DNA from: Microbacteriaceae bacterium UBA963
GTDB taxonomy: Bacteria; Actinomycetota; Actinomycetes; Actinomycetales; Microbacteriaceae
DNA: 17,731 bases
Reading direction: 5' to 3'
Assembly (NCBI GenBank): GCA_002292955.1
Contig: DBCH01000143.1
Location: 1 to 17,731 of the forward strand
Shown here: piece after piece, positions 13,654-17,731 of the stretch
Layout of the letters: every line of letters begins with the position of its first letter
Numbering within the stretch: the stretch's first letter is position 1
Notes under the pieces: model-generated
Databases searched by the model: none
What the model saw: the letters and a program-made list of their open reading frames with translations, nothing else
Told to the model about the DNA's origin: nothing
Translations under genes and position numbers: made by a program

Positions 13654-15588
13654 TTAGCCAACATGCCCGCCATGGTAGGCGACGTCGAGGCGCACCCTGA
13701 GAGAGGGCGACGATCCGGGACGCTTGCGTGCCGCCGCGGCAGCTACAACACTCGCACGAAGACTGTGCGTCACGTCACTGCCACGCGAGTACGAGAACAA
13801 TACGGTCGCCCTGACCTGACCTTCGCCATCTGGCATGGGTCCCAGGATCGAATACACGCCATCCGTGGGGAGGGCGTCGAGAGCACGTGCGACGACCTGA
13901 GCGTGTCCCGTCACGTGCGCCATTCGGGAAGATGGCGGCAGGTGAAGTTGTGTACGTTGCTCCACTTCGGTTTTCATGTAATCGGACCATGACCGCGACC
14001 CAAGAACCGCACCGAGCCGAACTCCGGCGCCCTGAACGAAAACGCGCCCCGAAGGACCACAGCAGGCTATGGCGTGCGCCCATAACCGCAGGGCGTTCTC
14101 CACAACGCGCATGTTGTCACTGTAGAGCTGTCGGTCGGCGTCCATGATGATGACCGTCGAATATCCACCGGGACAAAAGGGCTCGGCGCCGGGTGTCGCC
14201 ACAACAATCTGCGGAGTCTGCTCTATTCGCGTCACGATTCGCTCTCCGTCGCTGACGACAATCGGCACATTCGGAAAACTTTTGCCAATCATGTCAGCCG
14301 TCCACGTACTCCCCGGAGCGACGTCGGTGATCTCGTGCGATCCGCACGATGAGCACGTGATGTCCGTGGCGAGGCGGCCACACCAGCGACAGTCGGGAAC
14401 GGCCCCTCGCGACGACCGACGCAGAGGCCCACCGCATCCCGCACACGCAGAGCGTTCTCGACACGATGCGCAGACGCTCAGCTGCGAGAAGCCAGGTCGA
14501 GGAACTTGGATGAGCACGGGCGCCTGTGTGACCGCTTTCGCGGCCCACTGCCACGCTACCGCCGGAATCGCACTCGGCCCTCCCGGTGAGTCGTCGTCGA
14601 GTGGAATAACCGTCGGGCCGGGTCGCCCTGAGAGATCGACGCGAGTAAGCCAGTCGATGTCCGTTAGCCGTGTCACATTTGCTGACGGGCTCAGGGAGAG
14701 AAAGGCGAGAATTCCGCCCTCTTGCTGGTGTCTCAGCAAACCGACTTCGCGAGGATGGGCATAGGGAGCCATGGGTTCTTCGAGCACCGGATCGCCGTCG
14801 TCCCACATCACGAACGCTCCGAGTCGTGCCACAGGCGCGTAGGCAGCACTCCGACTCCCGACAACAATTACCGAGTCGCCTCGCACACACCGCAAGTAGT
14901 TGACCCATCTCACCGCAGGATCGACCTCGGCATCCAACCGGCAGACGAAGTCGCCCAAGCCGTCGGATTCGAGATCGGCGACGACGCGAGCGATGTCACG
15001 GAAGTCGGGAACAATCAGGATTGCCGAAGTTTCGCAAGCTATGGCGTTCCTTGACATTTGCGCCATCATCACCGACCAGGCGGTCGTCGGCTGTGACCGT
15101 GAGTTCACTGCCTGAGTCATCGGAACAGTCACGGCGAGGCGAGCGTGCGCCTCAACATGTTGATCTAAGCCTGTCACCGTGCGAGCGGCAACCGCTTCTG
15201 GCTGCACGAAGGGTTGGACGGCAAACGTCTTTTCAGCGCGGACATATCGGCGCGGAAGTGCCAGCCGAAGCACGTCCGCGGCGGTGCCCACTTGTCGGTC
15301 AGCAACAGCTCGGGCGAGATCGAACAACCTCCGGGGCAGAATCGGAATCGCGCTGACGACGTCGCTGACATCAGAAAGCCGCCCCGCGTAGTCAGAGCCT
15401 GATGCTATCTCGACAACGTAGGCGAGTGCCTGACGCCCACTCGAGCGCAGTGGCACGTGCACGAGACTTCCCTCGAGAACGGAGTCTGCCAGCTGGGGCG
15501 GAATTCGGTAGTCGAGAAGTCGATCAAGCTGAGGTAACGGTGAATCCAGCACGACCCGCGCTACGGACAACACGGGGGCATTAGTCAC
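13654..15588 (-). CDS. priA: Probable primosomal protein N' (PriA), without helicase motifs
   Basis: PriA restarts stalled replication forks. The 644-residue protein keeps the N-terminal DNA-binding region (VARVVLDSPLPQLDRLLDY) and the eight-cysteine zinc region: four CxxC pairs at 373/376, 382/385, 400/403 and 412/415. The nucleotide-binding motif I (GxTGSGKT type) is absent. The place of the DEEH box reads WDDGD (262-266), just after VGSRSAAYAPVARLG, which matches the canonical VGARSALFLPF stretch. This pattern is known for actinobacterial PriA, thought to lack helicase activity while keeping a structural role. The GTG start overlaps the metK stop by four bases (GTGA). Family membership is certain; the exact activity is not. 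Confidence 0.93.
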   Translation of the reverse strand: MTNAPVLSVARVVLDSPLPQLDRLLDYRIPPQLADSVLEGSLVHVPLRSSGRQALAYVVEIASGSDYAGRLSDVSDVVSAIPILPRRLFDLARAVADRQVGTAADVLRLALPRRYVRAEKTFAVQPFVQPEAVAARTVTGLDQHVEAHARLAVTVPMTQAVNSRSQPTTAWSVMMAQMSRNAIACETSAILIVPDFRDIARVVADLESDGLGDFVCRLDAEVDPAVRWVNYLRCVRGDSVIVVGSRSAAYAPVARLGAFVMWDDGDPVLEEPMAPYAHPREVGLLRHQQEGGILAFLSLSPSANVTRLTDIDWLTRVDLSGRPGPTVIPLDDDSPGGPSAIPAVAWQWAAKAVTQAPVLIQVPRPGFSQLSVCASCRERSACAGCGGPLRRSSRGAVPDCRWCGRLATDITCSSCGSHEITDVAPGSTWTADMIGKSFPNVPIVVSDGERIVTRIEQTPQIVVATPGAEPFCPGGYSTVIIMDADRQLYSDNMRVVENALRLWAHAIACCGPSGRVFVQGAGVRLGAVLGSRSWSDYMKTEVEQRTQLHLPPSSRMAHVTGHAQVVARALDALPTDGVYSILGPMPDGEGQVRATVLFSYSRGSDVTHSLRASVVAAAAARKRPGSSPSLRVRLDVAYHGGHVG

Positions 15589-16739
15589 AGACCGACTGCA
15601 GACCGCAGATCGTCGACGCGGTTAAGTTGCTCCCAGGTAAAGCCTTCACCCTCACGACCAAAGTGACCGTAGGCCGCCGTTGCGGCGTAGCGAGGCTTGA
15701 GGAGATCGAGATCCCGAATCAGGGCGGCGGGTCGGAAATCGAAGACCTCTCGAATCGCCGTCTGAATCTTCTCGGGGTCTACATGGTGCGTACCGAAAGT
15801 CTCGACATAAACTCCCACGGGCTGTGCAACGCCGATGGCATAGGCGATCTGAAGCTCCAGACGATCGGCGAGTCCCGCGGCAACCGCGTTCTTGGCTGCC
15901 CAGCGCATTGCGTATGCCGCGCTGCGATCGACTTTGGACGGATCTTTGCCGCTAAAGGCGCCACCACCGTGTCTGCTCGCTCCGCCGTAGGTATCGACGA
16001 TGATCTTGCGCCCCGTCAGCCCGGCGTCGGCCCCGGGTCCGCCCTCCACGAACTTGCCCATGTGGTTAATAAACAGGCGTGGAGCGGAATGCTCAATGTC
16101 GACGGTGGACAGAACGGGCTCAATCACGTGAGCAGCGACCTCGGCGCGCAGGGTGTCGAGATCGACATCAGCAAGATGCTGTGTGCTCACCACAATGGCG
16201 TCGATGGTGCGCGGCGAGTTTCCCTCGTAGCCAATTGTCACCTGAGTCTTCCCGTCAGGGCCGAGGTAAGGCAGCTGACCCGATTTGCGAACCTCGGCCA
16301 GGCGCTCGGCCAGGCGATGCGCCAGCCAAATGGGAAGGGGCATGAAGTTCTGCGTCTCGTTCGAGGCATAGCCGAACATAATTCCTTGATCGCCAGCACC
16401 CTGATCCGTCTCGTTGAAGACGCCGGCGGCAATGTCTGGTGACTGGGCGCCGAGCGATACCGAGACTCCACAGTTGGCCCCGTCAAAGCCGAACTGGTGA
16501 TCACCGTAGCCAATGCGCGTTAGTGTTTGTCGCACGAGTGCGGGAATCTCAACGTATGCCTCGGTGGTGACCTCACCTACGACGTGTACAAGACCACGCG
16601 TGACAACCGTCTCCACAGCAACCCGAGAGGCTGGGTCCACGGCGAGGAGGGCGTCCAGAATGGAATCTGAAATCTGGTCACATACTTTGTCGGGATGACC
16701 CTCAGTTACCGACTCTGAAGAAAACAGGCGAATGGACAT
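15585..16739 (-). CDS. metK: S-adenosylmethionine synthetase
   Basis: It makes S-adenosylmethionine from methionine and ATP, supplying among others the RsmB methyltransferase nearby. The 384-residue protein has SVTEGHPDKVCDQISD with His15 and Asp17, the first signature GAGDQGIMFGY (114-124) and the second signature GGGAFSGKD (258-266). One stretch is unusual: residues 224-240 read INHMGKFVEGGPGADAG where the family nearly always has a form of INPTGRFVxGGPxGDAG. The conserved Asp and the following LTGRKIIVDTYGG are intact. A GGGAG ribosome site precedes the ATG. There is no room for a SAM riboswitch: only 18 bases separate it from coaBC. Confidence 0.97.
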   Translation of the reverse strand: MSIRLFSSESVTEGHPDKVCDQISDSILDALLAVDPASRVAVETVVTRGLVHVVGEVTTEAYVEIPALVRQTLTRIGYGDHQFGFDGANCGVSVSLGAQSPDIAAGVFNETDQGAGDQGIMFGYASNETQNFMPLPIWLAHRLAERLAEVRKSGQLPYLGPDGKTQVTIGYEGNSPRTIDAIVVSTQHLADVDLDTLRAEVAAHVIEPVLSTVDIEHSAPRLFINHMGKFVEGGPGADAGLTGRKIIVDTYGGASRHGGGAFSGKDPSKVDRSAAYAMRWAAKNAVAAGLADRLELQIAYAIGVAQPVGVYVETFGTHHVDPEKIQTAIREVFDFRPAALIRDLDLLKPRYAATAAYGHFGREGEGFTWEQLNRVDDLRSAVGL

Positions 16740-16757
16740 GACAACTCCCGTGTGTGG

Positions 16758-17731
16758 CTAGTGGCTTCGTAGTTGAGTAACTACATCAAGGATACTTTGC
16801 GCGACCGACAGCTTTTCTCCACTGCTTCGGCCCAGTTCTCGACCGTCGCCCGAGACGATGATGACATCGTTGTCGGGTGTGCCCAGGCCGTGGCCCACGC
16901 CCACGCGGTTGGCAACGATGGCAGCGGCACCCTTCGACGCCGCCTTCTGACGCGCGAGTGCCAGTAGTTCGTCGTCGTCCTCGGCCGTCTCCGCGGCAAA
17001 CCCGATAACGAGGCATCGCGGGTGACGCGAGGCTTCGGCCAGGATGTCGGGGTTGGCCACCAGTTCAATGCTCGGATTCTGACCGAGTGTTGCCTTCTTG
17101 AGCTTTCTTTCAGAAACGACGGCCGCCCGATAGTCGGCAACGGCCGCGGCCATGATGAGCACGTCTGTCTTGTCGAGCGCAGCGAGAACTGCCGTGCGCA
17201 TTTCTGCTGCTGTACCGGCAAAAGTGACGGCCATGCCGGAAGGTGGCTCGACATCCATGTGACCGGAGACGAAGTGAACGGACGCGCCACGCACGCGGGC
17301 AGCCTCAGCAAGAGCAACGGCCTGTCTTCCCGATGACGAGTTGCCAATGAACCTCACGGGGTCAAGCTGCTCACGCGTTCCGCCTCCGGTGATGAGGATC
17401 CGCAGACCGTCGAGATCCCGCTCGCTGCGGCCAACCGCAGCGTAGGTTGCGGAGACGATGCTGTGCACCTCGGCCATGCGACCAACACCCACATCGCTGC
17501 CGGTGAGTGCACCACTTGCCGGATCGACGACGACCACTCCACGTTCGCGAAGCACGGCGACATTGTGAACGGTGGCGGCGTTTTGCCACATTTCGGTGTG
17601 CATCGCCGGCGCCACGATGAGGGGACCCCGGCGCGCCAGCACAGTGTTGCCCAACAGGTCCGGAGCGAGCCCCGCCACAATACTGGCAAGTGTGTGTGCC
17701 GTGGCCGGGGCTACTACAACGGCATCCGCGT
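16758..17731 (-). CDS. coaBC: Bifunctional phosphopantothenoylcysteine decarboxylase / phosphopantothenate-cysteine ligase, 5' end outside the window
   Basis: It couples cysteine to 4'-phosphopantothenate (CoaB) and decarboxylates the product (CoaC) in coenzyme A synthesis. The last 323 codons are present and open to the window edge. Upstream of a GTG at 17678 the frame still encodes CoaC sequence (ADAVVVAPATAHTLASI), so the gene continues beyond 17731. The CoaC part ends with PAMHTEMW, the active-site motif that reads PAMNxxMW in E. coli; His is usual in actinobacteria. The CoaB part starts near ILITGGGTREQLDPVRFIGN with its dinucleotide-like loop. It also shows ERKLKK, the lysine motif of CTP-dependent CoaB, and NPDIL. 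It is the first visible gene of the run, 18 bases before metK. Confidence 0.96.
   Translation of the reverse strand, partial: ADAVVVAPATAHTLASIVAGLAPDLLGNTVLARRGPLIVAPAMHTEMWQNAATVHNVAVLRERGVVVVDPASGALTGSDVGVGRMAEVHSIVSATYAAVGRSERDLDGLRILITGGGTREQLDPVRFIGNSSSGRQAVALAEAARVRGASVHFVSGHMDVEPPSGMAVTFAGTAAEMRTAVLAALDKTDVLIMAAAVADYRAAVVSERKLKKATLGQNPSIELVANPDILAEASRHPRCLVIGFAAETAEDDDELLALARQKAASKGAAAIVANRVGVGHGLGTPDNDVIIVSGDGRELGRSSGEKLSVAQSILDVVTQLRSH

Noticed and set aside
13072..13992. Plus-strand open frame of 306 codons opposite fmt and priA
   Set aside because: Antisense to two well-conserved genes and spanning their junction; the protein is of shadow composition with no recognisable domain.
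13654..15588. priA as a broken or frameshifted helicase gene
   Set aside because: The frame is full length and intact and the zinc region is complete; loss of helicase motifs is typical of the actinobacterial family, not a sign of decay.
15627..16442. Plus-strand open frame of 271 codons opposite metK
   Set aside because: Antisense shadow of a strongly conserved gene; no domain and no ribosome site context.
16740..16757. SAM riboswitch before metK
   Set aside because: Only 18 bases separate coaBC and metK, and these contain just the ribosome binding site.

Overview
The window looks like a stretch of chromosome from an actinobacterium, most likely a compact-genome Microbacteriaceae-type organism. 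This rests on three things: the moderately high GC content, actinobacterial protein variants (a PriA without helicase motifs, HisE with an EISQLLYH helix, CoaBC with PAMHTEMW, long-form HisG), and two actinobacteria-specific small membrane proteins inside the trp cluster. The genus assignment is inference.

Seventeen protein genes were found and every one is on the minus strand, so transcription runs from high to low coordinates. No gap between genes exceeds 78 bases, and most are under 40 bases or are 1- to 4-base overlaps. No tRNA, rRNA, CRISPR array, insertion sequence or phage gene is visible.

Layout in transcription order: coaBC (partial, enters at 17731), metK, priA, fmt, rsmB and rpe form a housekeeping block covering coenzyme A, S-adenosylmethionine, replication restart, initiator-tRNA formylation, 16S rRNA methylation and the pentose phosphate pathway. 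Next come hisE, hisG, hisF and hisI (four histidine genes), then trpE, a Trp-region membrane protein, an HGxxPAAW-family small membrane protein, trpC, trpB and trpA (tryptophan genes). The window ends with lgt (lipoprotein maturation) and gltB (glutamate synthase large subunit), which leaves the window at base 1 after 693 codons.

The genes connect through shared metabolites. Both histidine and tryptophan synthesis consume PRPP, which derives from ribose-5-phosphate and so relates to rpe. Both pathways also use glutamine as a nitrogen donor and release glutamate, which relates to gltB. The his and trp sets are incomplete here: hisA, hisB, hisC, hisD, hisH, trpD, trpG and trpF must lie elsewhere or be replaced.

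This is largely an ordinary biosynthetic and housekeeping region and I found no clearly new system. The points most worth a second look are the two uncharacterised membrane proteins in the trp cluster, the inverted repeat at the hisI/trpE junction, the divergent MetK loop, and the hairpin before gltB.
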